Assembly: GCA_017460745.1 (NCBI GenBank)
Contig: JAFUAL010000045.1
Location: forward strand, 73,136 to 137,135
DNA: 64,000 bases
Direction of reading: 5' to 3'
Source: Bacilli bacterium
GTDB taxonomy: Bacteria > Bacillota_I > Bacilli_A > RF39 > UBA660
The translations under genes were made by a program, and so were the position numbers. Below the pieces are notes generated by a model. The model saw nothing but the letters and a program-made list of their open reading frames with translations, searched no databases and had not been told where the DNA came from. Shown here in pieces: positions 1 through 9,195 of this stretch (positions are counted from its first letter, which is position 1; each line of letters begins with the position of its first letter).

Positions 1-1122
1 GAAACTCCAATTTTCCCTATATCAATTTTTAAGGTAAAAGATGGAATAAACTATAACAAAGAAGATCCAAGTTATGATTTATTTAGACTTGCATGTCGTG
101 TATCTGCTAAAAGATTGTTCCCTAATTTCTCATTTATAGATTCAAGTTTTAATAAACCTTTCTATAAAGAAGGAGATTATACAACAGAAGTTGGTTATAT
201 GGGATGTCGTACAAGAGTCCTTGCTAATGTATGTGGCCCACAAGTAACTCCAGGAAGAGGAAACTTAAGTTTTACTTCAATTAACTTACCAAGAATTGGT
301 ATAAAATATGGAATTGCTTTAGGTGAACGTGATAAAGCAGATATGAAAGGTTTCTACAAGGAACTTGATGATATGATGGATTTAGTAAAAGGACAATTAT
401 TACAAAGATTTGAGTGTCAATGTTCTAAACATCAAAGAAACTTTAAGTTCTTACTTGGTTCTCATGTATGGATTAATAGTGAAAAACTAGAACCAAATTC
501 AAAACTTAGAACAGTATTAAAACATGGAACATTATCAATTGGATTTATTGGACTTGCTGAAACATTAAAAGCTCTTATTGGAGAACATCATGGAGAAAGT
601 GAAAAGGCTCAAAAACTTGGTATTGAAATTGTAAAACATATGAGAGATAAATGTGATGAATATACTAAGGAATACAATTTGAACTTTACATGTCTTGCAA
701 CCCCTGCTGAAGGATTATCTGGACGTTTTGTTGGAATAGATAAATCAATTTATGGAAAATTAAAAGGAATTACTGATAGAGATTATTATACAAACTCATT
801 CCATGTACCAGTTTATTATAAGACTAGTGTAAAACATAAAATGGAAGTTGAAGGAGTATATCATAAGTTTACAAATGCTGGACATATTTCTTATGTAGAA
901 CTTGACGGTGATACTGTCAATAATGTTGATGCATTCGAAAGTGTTGTTCGTATAATGCATGATTCTGATATTGGATATGGTGCTATTAACCATCCAGTAG
1001 ATAGAGATCCAGTATGTGGATATGTTGGAGTTATAAAAGATGTTTGTCCAAGATGCGGACGTCATGAAAATGAAGGTGTTCCAATGGAACAAGTCAATTG
1101 CTATGATTGTTATTGTAAATAA
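1..1122 (+). CDS. nrdD: Anaerobic ribonucleoside-triphosphate reductase, catalytic subunit (C-terminal part, 5' end outside window)
   Basis: The frame is open from base 1 to the TAA at 1120-1122, so the window begins inside the gene. NrdD reduces ribonucleoside triphosphates to deoxyribonucleotides without oxygen. The visible 373 residues contain the NrdD barrel region, the segment GAINHPVDRDP and a C-terminal cysteine cluster (CGYVG, CPRCG, CYDCYC) that matches the zinc site of the family. The protein stops there. The glycyl-radical segment that normally follows is absent and is encoded by the next ORF, 30 bases downstream. The family is certain; the split arrangement is directly visible. 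Confidence 0.93.
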   Translation, partial: ETPIFPISIFKVKDGINYNKEDPSYDLFRLACRVSAKRLFPNFSFIDSSFNKPFYKEGDYTTEVGYMGCRTRVLANVCGPQVTPGRGNLSFTSINLPRIGIKYGIALGERDKADMKGFYKELDDMMDLVKGQLLQRFECQCSKHQRNFKFLLGSHVWINSEKLEPNSKLRTVLKHGTLSIGFIGLAETLKALIGEHHGESEKAQKLGIEIVKHMRDKCDEYTKEYNLNFTCLATPAEGLSGRFVGIDKSIYGKLKGITDRDYYTNSFHVPVYYKTSVKHKMEVEGVYHKFTNAGHISYVELDGDTVNNVDAFESVVRIMHDSDIGYGAINHPVDRDPVCGYVGVIKDVCPRCGRHENEGVPMEQVNCYDCYCK

Positions 1123-1151
1123 AAAATAAAGAAGAAAAGGAGAAAATTAAA

Positions 1152-1307
1152 ATGGAAAAAGAAAATAAAAAAGTTAAAACAGTTGGAGAAGGAGTTAAAT
1201 TCGAAAGAATTAGAAGAATTACAGGATATTTAGTAGGAACCCTTGATAGATTTAACAATGCTAAAAAAGAAGAAGTAAACGACAGAGTATGTCATGGAAC
1301 AAAATAG
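1152..1307 (+). CDS. Stand-alone glycyl-radical domain of anaerobic ribonucleotide reductase (51 aa)
   Basis: An ORF too short for usual ORF calling, with a good ribosome site (AAGGAG) before the ATG. It contains RRITGYLVGTLDRFNNA followed by an acidic/basic tail ending in DRV, which is the C-terminal glycyl-radical signature of class III reductases (the Gly after RRIT is the expected radical site). It lies between nrdD and nrdG and overlaps the nrdG start by 14 bases, so the three are probably co-translated. It presumably docks on the truncated NrdD and is activated by NrdG. That it works as a separate subunit is an inference. Confidence 0.85.
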   Translation: MEKENKKVKTVGEGVKFERIRRITGYLVGTLDRFNNAKKEEVNDRVCHGTK

Positions 1308-1875
1308 TAAGGAAAAAGTAGAATATATAAGACTTGCAGCTGACTTACAACTTGACAGTATAGTAGATGGACCAGGCCTTAGAGCTGTACTTTGGACTCA
1401 AGGCTGTTCTCATCACTGTAAAGGTTGCCAAAATCCTCAAACTTGGGATTTTGAAGGTGGTGGACTAGTTCCTATTGATATGGTAAAAGATGCTTTAGAT
1501 GAACTAGAATATCATACCGGACTTACTTTAAGTGGTGGAGACCCAATGTTTCAACCGGAAGCCTGTTTAGAAATTGCAAAATACGCGAGAAGCAAAGGAT
1601 TAAATATTTGGGTATATACTGGTTTTACATTTGAAGAACTTTTAAAAATGTCAAAACAAAAACCAGTTTATCTTGAATTTTTAGAGAACATTGATGTTTT
1701 AGTTGATGGTAGATTTATTCTTGAAGAAAGAGATCTTAGCATGCTATTTAGAGGAAGTCGCAACCAAAGATTAATCGATGTTCAAAAAACTTTAGAATCT
1801 GGTAACATTGTTTTATTTAATGAAATAGAAAAAGAGAGTTCTGATTCTTTTGAAAAAATTCCAATGTATGTATAA
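1294..1875 (+). CDS. nrdG: Anaerobic ribonucleotide reductase activating protein (radical SAM)
   Basis: A 193-residue radical SAM protein. It has the CxxxCxxC iron-sulfur motif (GCSHHCKGCQNPQTW, about residues 33-45) preceded by VDGPGLR, and the GG segment LTLSGGDPMFQ that contacts SAM. It makes the glycyl radical on the reductase from SAM. The ATG overlaps the end of the glycyl-domain ORF. A terminator hairpin follows at 1881. Length and motifs are normal for NrdG. Confidence 0.95.
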   Translation: MEQNSKEKVEYIRLAADLQLDSIVDGPGLRAVLWTQGCSHHCKGCQNPQTWDFEGGGLVPIDMVKDALDELEYHTGLTLSGGDPMFQPEACLEIAKYARSKGLNIWVYTGFTFEELLKMSKQKPVYLEFLENIDVLVDGRFILEERDLSMLFRGSRNQRLIDVQKTLESGNIVLFNEIEKESSDSFEKIPMYV

Positions 1876-1880
1876 AAATG

Positions 1881-1904
1881 AAAACTTAGAAATAAGTTTT
1901 TTTT
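1881..1904 (+). terminator. Intrinsic terminator of the nrd operon
   Basis: Perfect 8-bp stem AAAACTTA/TAAGTTTT with a GAAA loop followed by a run of T, five bases after the nrdG stop codon. Confidence 0.85.
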
Positions 1905-1932
1905 CATGTTATAATATTTAAGGTGGTGTAAT

Positions 1933-2409
1933 TTGAAAATAAAAAAGGTAATATCTTGGATACTTGTTTTAATTTGGTTAATTGTTATATTTTTCTTTTC
2001 GGCAATGGATTCAGATAATTCTAATCAAAAAAGTAAACAAGTAATTAATACAGTAGTAGAAACAACTATAAATACAACTAATGATTTAGGAATAGTTAAA
2101 GAACCAAGTGATGCAAAAAGAAATGAAATTGTAGTAACACTGAATATGCCACTTCGAAAATGCATGCATGCCTTAGTTTATTTTATATTATCTTTGTTAT
2201 TATTAAATGCTTTACATTTAAGTAGATTTAAAAATTATAAATTATATTTAATATGTGTTATAGTATGTATTATATATTCACTTTTTGATGAATACCACCA
2301 AACGTTTGTAAATGGAAGAACTGGTCAATTATTGGATGCTTTAATAGATACATTAGGAAGTATTATAGGATTAATTGTTTATTATTTTTCTAAAAAAGTA
2401 AAAAGATAA
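1933..2409 (+). CDS. VanZ-like family membrane protein
   Basis: 158 residues starting with TTG behind a strong ribosome site (AGGTGGTG). An N-terminal hydrophobic helix is followed by FFSAMDSDNS, then a conserved RK-H-Y pattern before a second helix, and the family signature SLFDEYHQTFVNGRTGQ with LLDALIDTLGSIIG at the C-terminus. This is the VanZ/VanZ-like fold of 3-4 membrane segments. VanZ is linked to low-level teicoplanin resistance; most homologues, like this one away from van genes, have no proven role. Confidence 0.85.
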   Translation: MKIKKVISWILVLIWLIVIFFFSAMDSDNSNQKSKQVINTVVETTINTTNDLGIVKEPSDAKRNEIVVTLNMPLRKCMHALVYFILSLLLLNALHLSRFKNYKLYLICVIVCIIYSLFDEYHQTFVNGRTGQLLDALIDTLGSIIGLIVYYFSKKVKR

Positions 2410-2458
2410 AATTCGACATATTTTGACACTTATAAACATTATAATGAAATAGATTTAT

Positions 2459-2578
2459 ATGAAAAAAATAATTTTAATATGTTTATTATTAATTTTTTTA
2501 GTTATTATTTGGTCTTGTCTTAGAATTGCAAGTATAACTGATTCAAGAGTATATTCTAAAACTAAAAGAAAAAAATAA
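2459..2578 (+). CDS. Small predicted membrane peptide (39 aa)
   Basis: Possible ORF: ATG followed by a hydrophobic stretch of about 18 residues (IILICLLLIFLVIIW) and a basic tail (KTKRKKK). No clear ribosome site precedes it. It lies between the VanZ-like gene and the accessory island. It may be a real single-span peptide or a chance AT-rich ORF. Confidence 0.35.
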   Translation: MKKIILICLLLIFLVIIWSCLRIASITDSRVYSKTKRKK

Positions 2579-2653
2579 AAATTTAAATCTATTGAATATA
2601 ATGTTTTTATATATTATAATTATATCATAATCATGGGGCAAAGGAGATGTGAC

Positions 2654-3226
2654 ATGATTTTAACATATCAAAAAGCATTGCGAAAATATAAAACGACTTT
2701 TTATTTTCAAAAGGCATTAAAAAATGGAGAAATTAAAAGAATAGATAGAGGATTGTATTTCAAAAATAATGATGATAAATACAATGAATTAGAATATGTA
2801 GTAAAAAAGTTTCCTAATTTGATTTTTACTATGGATAGTGCTTTTTATTATTTAGGAATATTGAAAGAAAAACCAAAGTTTTATCATTTAGCTTCTAACA
2901 GAACTTCCATAAGAATTAAGGATACACGTTTTAAAAAAATTATACAGTATTATCAATTAGATAATATTTTTAAAATAGGAAAAACTACTTTAAAAGTGGA
3001 TAGAATAAAAATTAATATTTATGATAGAGAAAGATTATTAATAGAATTAATACGTAATAGAAATAAAGTAGATAAAAAAATATATGATGAAGTAATTACT
3101 TATTATATTAATAATAAAAATATAATAAATGAAAAGAAATTAACTAGATATATTAAGAAATTTAAAGTAAATAAAACTATTATTAAGACTATAAATAATA
3201 GTTTAAATGTTACAATTAGTGTTTGA
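2654..3226 (+). CDS. AbiEi-family antitoxin-like winged-helix protein
   Basis: 190 residues. The ATG at 2654 is chosen because AAAGGAG lies 8 bases before it; an ORF start 21 bases upstream lacks a site. The N-terminus (TFYFQKALKNGEIKRIDRGLYF) resembles the AbiEi winged-helix that represses the type IV abiE promoter, followed by a segment like FTMDSAFYYLGI and a C-terminal domain with YDRERLLIELIR, typical of AbiEi-like proteins. The usual toxin partner, an AbiEii nucleotidyltransferase, is not found next door; the following gene has no such motif. Role in phage defence or regulation is inferred. Confidence 0.7.
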   Translation: MILTYQKALRKYKTTFYFQKALKNGEIKRIDRGLYFKNNDDKYNELEYVVKKFPNLIFTMDSAFYYLGILKEKPKFYHLASNRTSIRIKDTRFKKIIQYYQLDNIFKIGKTTLKVDRIKINIYDRERLLIELIRNRNKVDKKIYDEVITYYINNKNIINEKKLTRYIKKFKVNKTIIKTINNSLNVTISV

Positions 3227-3254
3227 CATTTATTTGTCAAATAACTTTTTTTTT
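3222..3254 (+). terminator. Intrinsic terminator overlapping the AbiEi-like stop codon
   Basis: TTTGACA...TGTCAAA inverted repeat with a 6-base loop, followed by a T-rich tract. The stop codon lies inside the 5' arm. Confidence 0.6.
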
Positions 3255-3301
3255 AGACAATAATATTCTATAATGTATATAGAATAGAGGATAGATGAAA
3301 G

Positions 3302-3919
3302 ATGAATGAAAGTCAATTTAAAAATATATGTAATTTATCAACTAATTTTTTTCAAATATTAAAAGATGAATATAATATTTATTTATCAGATAGAAAAAAA
3401 GAGTTTATTGATAATTTAAATATTTTTAAATTTTATAAAGTAATTAATGACTCTAAGATGCCAAATATCTTTTTTTTAGGTGGTACTTATTATTTAAATT
3501 CCTATTATGATTTAAGTAATATTGAATCTTTTATACCTTTTCTATGTTTTTCATCTATTGTCAGTAATATTAATCCTTTAAAAATAGGATTAATTGAAGA
3601 AGAAATAGTATATTTAAATAATAAATATAATTTAGATATAAAAACAAATTTTCCAGACGAATTAGAAGTTGCAAGTATTGTATCTCAATCTATTTTAAAT
3701 AATATTCCTTTTAAAGTTATTTTTAAAGATAGTGATAGTGATATTGTAAATTATTTACAAGAAGAAACCAGTAGTGATATTGCAATATGTTATTATAGCG
3801 TTTCAAAACAAATGAAAAATATGAGAAAAGTTGATGATTATTTTAATGTTAATAAAAGATTAGATTATTCAAATATATGTGACTATTTATATGACTTTAT
3901 TGGTCGTAAAGTAAAATAA
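3302..3919 (+). CDS. Hypothetical protein (205 aa)
   Basis: Not recognised. It is a soluble-looking, Asn/Ile-rich protein with no membrane segment and no obvious catalytic motif. It contains FFLGGTYYLNSYYD near residues 59-72 and ends in a basic segment. It follows the AbiEi-like gene after a probable terminator and begins 5 bases after GATAGATGAAAG, a weak ribosome site. Its position suggests an accessory or defence role, but nothing in the sequence proves a toxin function. Confidence 0.6.
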   Translation: MNESQFKNICNLSTNFFQILKDEYNIYLSDRKKEFIDNLNIFKFYKVINDSKMPNIFFLGGTYYLNSYYDLSNIESFIPFLCFSSIVSNINPLKIGLIEEEIVYLNNKYNLDIKTNFPDELEVASIVSQSILNNIPFKVIFKDSDSDIVNYLQEETSSDIAICYYSVSKQMKNMRKVDDYFNVNKRLDYSNICDYLYDFIGRKVK

Positions 3920-4017
3920 TTTATATAGTTTTGAACTAAAAAGTGAAGAATATAATATTTATTTTGAAATATACAGATTAAAATAAATGTATTTTTTTAT
4001 GTGTTATGTTAATTTTA

Positions 4018-4071
4018 TTGAATTGTAAAAAAGAGTATGTTATACTTACACCATGAAAGTGGAAGTATAAC
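4018..4071 (+). promoter_or_regulatory. Promoter with overlapping inverted repeat (possible operator) upstream of the 4094 gene
   Basis: TTGAAT and TATACT are separated by 17 bases (4018-4023, 4041-4046). A perfect 9-bp inverted repeat, GTTATACTT (4039-4047) and AAGTATAAC (4063-4071), covers the -10 box and the expected start of transcription. Inside it, CAC and GTG can extend the stem. This could be a repressor site or a hairpin at the mRNA 5' end. Confidence 0.6.
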
Positions 4072-4093
4072 TTTTACTTTTTGGAGGTAAAAA

Positions 4094-5332
4094 ATGTTAA
4101 TAGAAAAATGGAAAAGAGAAAATAATCTTTTTAAATTTGCAACAAAAGAAACAAGTCAAGACTCTTTCTTTTCTTGGGTTATTCAAGGAATTAATTGTAA
4201 TTATCCTGATAGAATTGAAAATTATAATTTAGCAAAAGAATTTTTAAAAGAGATATCTCCACAAGGACTTAAAGAAGATATAGATAAAGTATATGAAGTA
4301 AAAATAATAAGACAGTTTCTAAATATTGATATTCTATTAGTTTTAAATATGAGTAATGGAAAACAAAAATTTTTAATTATAGAAAATAAAACAAGTAGTG
4401 GTTTGAGAAATAATCAAAAGGAGTCTATTTTATACTATACAAAGTTTTTAGATGAAATAAAAAATAAAAGAAGTATGAATATATTTGATAGTTGGGAAAT
4501 TTATTGCAATAGTGATAATATAGAAGATAATATATACTCTGTTTTAATAAGAACCAATTTGGAATTAAGAGACGATTTTAATCATGATGAAAATGAAATT
4601 AAAAAATATTTAATGAAGTTAGATAGAAATTACGATTTTTTAAAAAATGATAATTTCTTTGATCAACATATAAATTTTATTAATAATAAAGAAAAAATAG
4701 AAAAAATAGTTGAACTATTTAAAAAATACCAAAATACTGATAAATTAATAAAAGATTATTACGATGCATTAGTATTTAATTTAGAAAATGACAGTGTATT
4801 AAACAGTAGTGAAAATAGTATTGAATTTATTAATAAAAATGGAATATTAGAAGAAGATAAAACTCATTTTAGAACAGCTTACATGTGTCTTGCATGTTTT
4901 AATAATATATTAAAAAATCCAATAAAAATAGATGAAGAAAAGATTAATACTAGAAGTAGTGTAAGAATAGTAGATGTTGATATAAACCCTAATACTGATA
5001 CTCAAAGAAGAAAAATCATTGTATTAACGCTAGACTTTAATAATGGTAATGAATTTGGCAACTTTTTTATTCAAGATAATATTTGGCAAGAAAATCAAGA
5101 AAAAGAAAGTACAGATGATATAAGATATGTATATTTATTTACAAAAGAAAATGACTGCTTTAATAATACTTACTATACTTTTAGAGGTTTATTTAGATTT
5201 TTAAAAAGAGTCAATAACATTAAGTATTGGAAGAAATGTAGAATTGGCGAACATGGAAAAATTTCTATTAAAAAAGAAGATATAGAAAAATATATTAAAA
5301 TTGAAGAAGATTTAGGTAATGATAATGCTTAA
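4094..5332 (+). CDS. PD-(D/E)XK nuclease superfamily protein (PDDEXK_4-like)
   Basis: 412 residues behind a strong ribosome site (TTGGAGG). The N-terminal part has KETSQDSFFSWVIQ, the helix common to this family, followed by NIDILLVLN and FLIIENKTSS, which give the D...ExK nuclease core (about residues 75-105). The rest is a long helical/beta region of unknown role. PDDEXK_4-type proteins are frequent in defence islands as orphan nucleases. It has its own promoter. The nuclease fold is likely; the target is unknown. Confidence 0.75.
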   Translation: MLIEKWKRENNLFKFATKETSQDSFFSWVIQGINCNYPDRIENYNLAKEFLKEISPQGLKEDIDKVYEVKIIRQFLNIDILLVLNMSNGKQKFLIIENKTSSGLRNNQKESILYYTKFLDEIKNKRSMNIFDSWEIYCNSDNIEDNIYSVLIRTNLELRDDFNHDENEIKKYLMKLDRNYDFLKNDNFFDQHINFINNKEKIEKIVELFKKYQNTDKLIKDYYDALVFNLENDSVLNSSENSIEFINKNGILEEDKTHFRTAYMCLACFNNILKNPIKIDEEKINTRSSVRIVDVDINPNTDTQRRKIIVLTLDFNNGNEFGNFFIQDNIWQENQEKESTDDIRYVYLFTKENDCFNNTYYTFRGLFRFLKRVNNIKYWKKCRIGEHGKISIKKEDIEKYIKIEEDLGNDNA

Positions 5333-5486
5333 AAGTTATATGAAAATGATTTCTTTATTAGAGAGAGATATTAAAAGAAAATACAACAAATCTATTTTCT
5401 TTAAGAAATATTATAAAAATGAAAGAGAAATAATAAATGATTTACTTATGCAACAATATAAAATTCATTATAAAGTAAAATTGTAA
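5325..5486 (+). CDS. Small basic protein (53 aa)
   Basis: ORF starting at an ATG that overlaps the end of the nuclease gene by 8 bases, with a weak ribosome site. The product is Lys/Tyr/Ile-rich (LERDIKRKYNKSIFFKKYYK) and may be a translationally coupled partner of the nuclease. A terminator follows directly, which supports a transcription unit that ends after this ORF. Function unknown. Confidence 0.45.
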   Translation: MLKSYMKMISLLERDIKRKYNKSIFFKKYYKNEREIINDLLMQQYKIHYKVKL

Positions 5487-5492
5487 TTAAAA

Positions 5493-5525
5493 AAGTATAT
5501 TAGTGAATTTAATATACTTTTTTTA
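5493..5525 (+). terminator. Intrinsic terminator
   Basis: Perfect 10-bp stem AAGTATATTA/TAATATACTT with a 7-base loop followed by a run of T, just after the 53-aa ORF. Confidence 0.9.
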
Positions 5526-5603
5526 TTAGATAAAAATAATCAGTTTTGATTATAAATTTATATGCTAAAATATAGGTTGAAAATTTTGAAAGGAGTGATT
5601 AAT

Positions 5604-6200
5604 GTGAAAATTAAAGATATTTTTAAGGAAGTATTTGTTGGAGTTAATTTAAGTAATTATTCTAAAAATGATGAAACAGAAGAAGTTTATATGTTTAAAA
5701 AAGATAATATTGTATTCAATTCAATTTTATACAATAATTATGGTTATACAAAATTTAATAAAGAGCCTTATAAGTATTTGCCAAATAAGGACTTAATTAA
5801 AGTTAAAGTTTCAAAAAAAATTAAAGATAAATATTATTTAAGATTTGGAGATGTTGTTATATCAGTAAAGAAACCATACAAAACTTTTAATGATGTAATT
5901 GTTAAGAATAATAAAATAATGGTAAATAACAATTATATAGTCTTAAGAAAAATAGATAGTGATAAATATTACGAACCATATATTTCGATGTATCTTGAAT
6001 TTGTAGGAATAGAAAAGTATTTGAAAAACGATGGAAAAAAATTAAATAGCGAATTATCTATTGAGGATATAAAAAACATTGAAATTCCAGATATTTCTAA
6101 AAAGAAGCAAATTAATTTATATTTTACAACACTGTCTTATATAAGAAATATTATAGAATCACAAGAAAGTATTCAAAAAATATTAAGAGAAGATGATTAA
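5604..6200 (+). CDS. Half-size HsdS-like (type I specificity subunit-like) protein
   Basis: 198 residues; the GTG at 5604 follows AAAGGAGTG at good spacing. The pattern LRFGDVVIS (entry of a target-recognition domain), NNYIVLRKID, YEPYISMYLEF and the C-terminal LSIEDIKNIEIPDISKKKQ plus a helix matches one target-recognition domain and one conserved helix of HsdS. A normal HsdS has two such halves. No hsdM or hsdR is present in the window. Its neighbour is an AAA-protease, so it may serve as a DNA-recognition partner for another system. Fold likely, role open. Confidence 0.65.
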   Translation: MKIKDIFKEVFVGVNLSNYSKNDETEEVYMFKKDNIVFNSILYNNYGYTKFNKEPYKYLPNKDLIKVKVSKKIKDKYYLRFGDVVISVKKPYKTFNDVIVKNNKIMVNNNYIVLRKIDSDKYYEPYISMYLEFVGIEKYLKNDGKKLNSELSIEDIKNIEIPDISKKKQINLYFTTLSYIRNIIESQESIQKILREDD

Positions 6201-6278
6201 TTGTAATTAAAATACTAAATTTTTATAAAAAAATATAGGATATATAATATATGAAAAAAATGTATTAAGGGGGCATTT

Positions 6279-7544
6279 ATGATAAATGAAAGTAAAATAT
6301 TTAATAATATTATAGGTTATGATAATATAAAAACAACGTTATTAAGGATTATTGATGTACTAAATAATCAGAAAAAATACAAAAAAATAGGTTCAACAAT
6401 ACCAAATGGTTTGCTATTATATGGTCCACCAGGAACTGGTAAAACAAGTATAGCTAAAGAATTTATAAATAATATTAATAGAAAAAAATATATTGTAAGA
6501 AAAGTAAAATCAAATGGAAGATTTATTGACTATATAAATGATATTTTTAAAGAGGCAAAGGAAAATCAACCATCAATTATATTATTAGATGATTTAGACA
6601 AATTTTCAGAAAATGATAATAAAACTAATAATGAGGAATATGTCACTATTCAATCATTGATTGATGATATAAAAAATGAAGATATATTTGTTATTGCAAC
6701 TGCTAACAATATAAATGTGCTTCCATATTCATTAAAGCGAGCAGGAAGATTTGATATTAAAATAGAATTTGGTAATCCAAAAGATGAAGATGCCTTTAAA
6801 ATATTTAGTCATTATTTAAAAAATAAAAAAATAGATCAAGATATTAATATTAGAAATCTTTCATATATTTTAACTAATTGTTCTTGCGCTGAACTTGAAA
6901 AAGTTTGCAATCAAGCAGGTATATATGCTGGATATAAAAATAAGGATAGTATTGGAATGGAAGAATTATTAAGAGCAGCATTAGAACTGAAATATAATAC
7001 AAATATAGAAGAAGAAAAAGAAGATAAATATACAATTAGAACAGCTTATCATGAGGGAGGACATATTTTAATAAGAGAAATTTTAGAACCGAATTCTGTA
7101 TTATTTGCAACAACTATAAATGTTGAAAGTACTACAAAAGGATTAACTGTGTATAGTAATAATGAAAATTATTCTGATGATATTCAATTTATGAAAAATA
7201 CAATAAAATCACTTTTAGCAGGAAAGGCTGCTACAGAAATTGTATATCACACTGCAGATACTGGTTGTAATTCTGATTTGCATAAAGTGTATAATATTGC
7301 AAGAGAAATTGTTGATAATTATTGTGCTTATGGTTTTGATTCTTGGTTTCATTTTTCAAATGAAACATCAGAAAAAGTGAAAGAATCAAAAGATGATAAA
7401 GTTAATAAATTAATCAGTGATTACTATGTTGAAGTTAAAGAAATATTAATTGAAAATAGAAACAAATTAGATAGAATAGCAACAGAATTAAAAAATAAAA
7501 AAATACTATTTAAAGATGAAATAGAAAAATTAATTAAGTGTTAA
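6279..7544 (+). CDS. FtsH-like AAA+ ATPase with M41 metalloprotease domain, no membrane anchor
   Basis: 421 residues. Walker A GPPGTGKT (49-56), Walker B IILLDDLD (100-107), an SRH-type segment (LKRAGRFD) and a C-terminal M41 zinc protease with HEGGH (258-262) and the distal ligand Asp333 in TGCNSDL. FtsH normally begins with two membrane helices and is about 600-700 residues; this one starts directly at the AAA module. It lies 78 bases after the HsdS-like gene in a defence-like island, so it is more likely an accessory protease than the housekeeping FtsH. A strong AAGGGGG site precedes the ATG. Confidence 0.88.
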   Translation: MINESKIFNNIIGYDNIKTTLLRIIDVLNNQKKYKKIGSTIPNGLLLYGPPGTGKTSIAKEFINNINRKKYIVRKVKSNGRFIDYINDIFKEAKENQPSIILLDDLDKFSENDNKTNNEEYVTIQSLIDDIKNEDIFVIATANNINVLPYSLKRAGRFDIKIEFGNPKDEDAFKIFSHYLKNKKIDQDINIRNLSYILTNCSCAELEKVCNQAGIYAGYKNKDSIGMEELLRAALELKYNTNIEEEKEDKYTIRTAYHEGGHILIREILEPNSVLFATTINVESTTKGLTVYSNNENYSDDIQFMKNTIKSLLAGKAATEIVYHTADTGCNSDLHKVYNIAREIVDNYCAYGFDSWFHFSNETSEKVKESKDDKVNKLISDYYVEVKEILIENRNKLDRIATELKNKKILFKDEIEKLIKC

Positions 7545-7653
7545 AATATATATTTTTTGTATATACATTTTTATTTTTTCTTAATAATAAAATTTTATGT
7601 TATAATCTAATTATAGATGTGAAAAAATAATTGTATAATTATTAGGAGAAAGT

Positions 7654-9140
7654 ATGAATTTATCAAAATCAAGATATATGTTAGGTTGTAGATATATAAA
7701 ATTATTACGGTTATCGTGTTATAAAAAAAGAACAAGAAGAAATAAATAATGAAATTATTTTAGAAAATGGTAATAAAGTTGGAAATTTGGCCAGACATTT
7801 ATTTGGTAATGATTATAATTTTAGTTGATTATAATAAAAATGTAGATTCAATGATAAATGAAACAAATAAACATATTAAAAATGCGCCAAACATAGTATG
7901 TGAAGCTTCATTTAATTATAATGGTAATTTTTGTTCAGTTGATATATTAAAAAATGATAAAGATGGTGTAGAGATATATGAAGTTAAATCATCAACAGAG
8001 ATTAGAGGTATTCATATAGATGATATTTCATATCAAACTTGGATATTAAAGAAATGTGGTTTGAAGGTAAAAAAGTCATATATAGCATATGTTAATGATG
8101 AGTATATAAAAAATGGAGAATTAAATATAAACAAATATTTTAATATAGAAGATGTATCATCATTAATCAATTTAAAAAAGGTAGAAAAAGAGGTTGAAAA
8201 ATGAAAAAGTATAATTAATTCTAATAAAGAACCAAAGATTGATATTTCTCGTGCTTGTAAAAAAAGTAAAAATGTTTCTTATGACTGTCCATTTTTTAAA
8301 TATTGTATTAAGAATTTACCAAATCCAAATGTGTTTGATATTGGTTGGAAGACAAAATTTGATAAGAAATTAGAAATGTATTATCAAAATAAAATAACAT
8401 ATGATGAAATTTTAAAATCAGGTGGCTTTAATAAGAAAGCTGAAGAACAAATAAAATTTGAATTATATGATTTAGAACCTAAAATAAATAAAAATGTAAT
8501 AAAAGAATTTTTAGAATCGTTAACGTATCCTGTATATTTTTTAGATTTTGAGACATATAAAGTTGCAATTCCTACTATTAATGGGACTAAAACTTATCAA
8601 CAAATATGTTTTCAATATAGTTTGCACTACTATTTAGATAAAAATGAAAAATTATATCATAAAGAATTTTTAAGCAGTGATTATAACGGAAATCCTATGT
8701 ATGATTTATGTAAACAATTATGTGAAGATATTCCTTTAAATTCATGTGTTTTAGTTTATAATGAAAGTTTTGAAAAAACAAGATTAAGAGAAATGGCAGA
8801 ATTATTTCCAGAGTTTAGAAATCATTTATTTAATATAAGAAATAATATCGTTGATTTATGGAAAATTTTTGATAATCATGATTATTATGTTAAAGAAATT
8901 GGGTCAAGGTCATCTATTAAGGTTGTTTTACCAGCATTATTTCCAAATGATCCATCGCTTGATTATCATAACTTGGATCAGATCCATAAAGGAGACGAAG
9001 CAAGTAGTGCATATTTATCGTTAAAAAATCTTTCTAAATTAGAGGAAGAAAAATTGAGAAAAAACATGCTTAAATATTGTGAGTTAGATACTTATGCTAT
9101 GGTTAAAATATATGAAAAGTTAAAGGAAAGTGTTAAGTAA
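7654..9140 (+). pseudogene. Broken DUF2779 (Cas4-like nuclease plus DnaQ-like exonuclease) gene
   Basis: The intact start (MNLSKSRYMLGC after AGGAG) runs into a stop because of a one-base change in an A7 tract near 7720. A second frame change lies near 7828 (NDYNF to VDYNK), and an in-frame TGA interrupts at 8202-8204. Joined together, the parts give a DUF2779 protein: a PD-(D/E)XK domain (VDILKN...YEVKSST), a cysteine cluster (C, CPFFKYC) and a C-terminal exonuclease-like domain starting FLDFETYK. Three lesions argue for real decay, although the A7 change could be a sequencing error. Parts at 7767-8204 and 8331-9140 remain long ORFs. Confidence 0.8.
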
Positions 9141-9195
9141 ATTTAATTAATTTAAAAGATGTTTTCAAATAAAAAGGTAAAGAGGTAATAATGTT

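Noticed and set aside
2423-2445. TTGACA/TATAAT promoter before the 39-aa ORF
   Set aside because: The boxes are only 11 bases apart, too close for a sigma-A promoter.
3254-3274. TAGACA/TATAAT promoter before the 3302 gene
   Set aside because: Spacing of 9 bases is too short; the -10 alone is not good evidence in AT-rich DNA.
8202-8204. TGA recoding (Trp or selenocysteine) in the DUF2779 gene
   Set aside because: The same gene has two frame changes, other genes end in TGA, and Trp is encoded by TGG; decay is the simpler reading.
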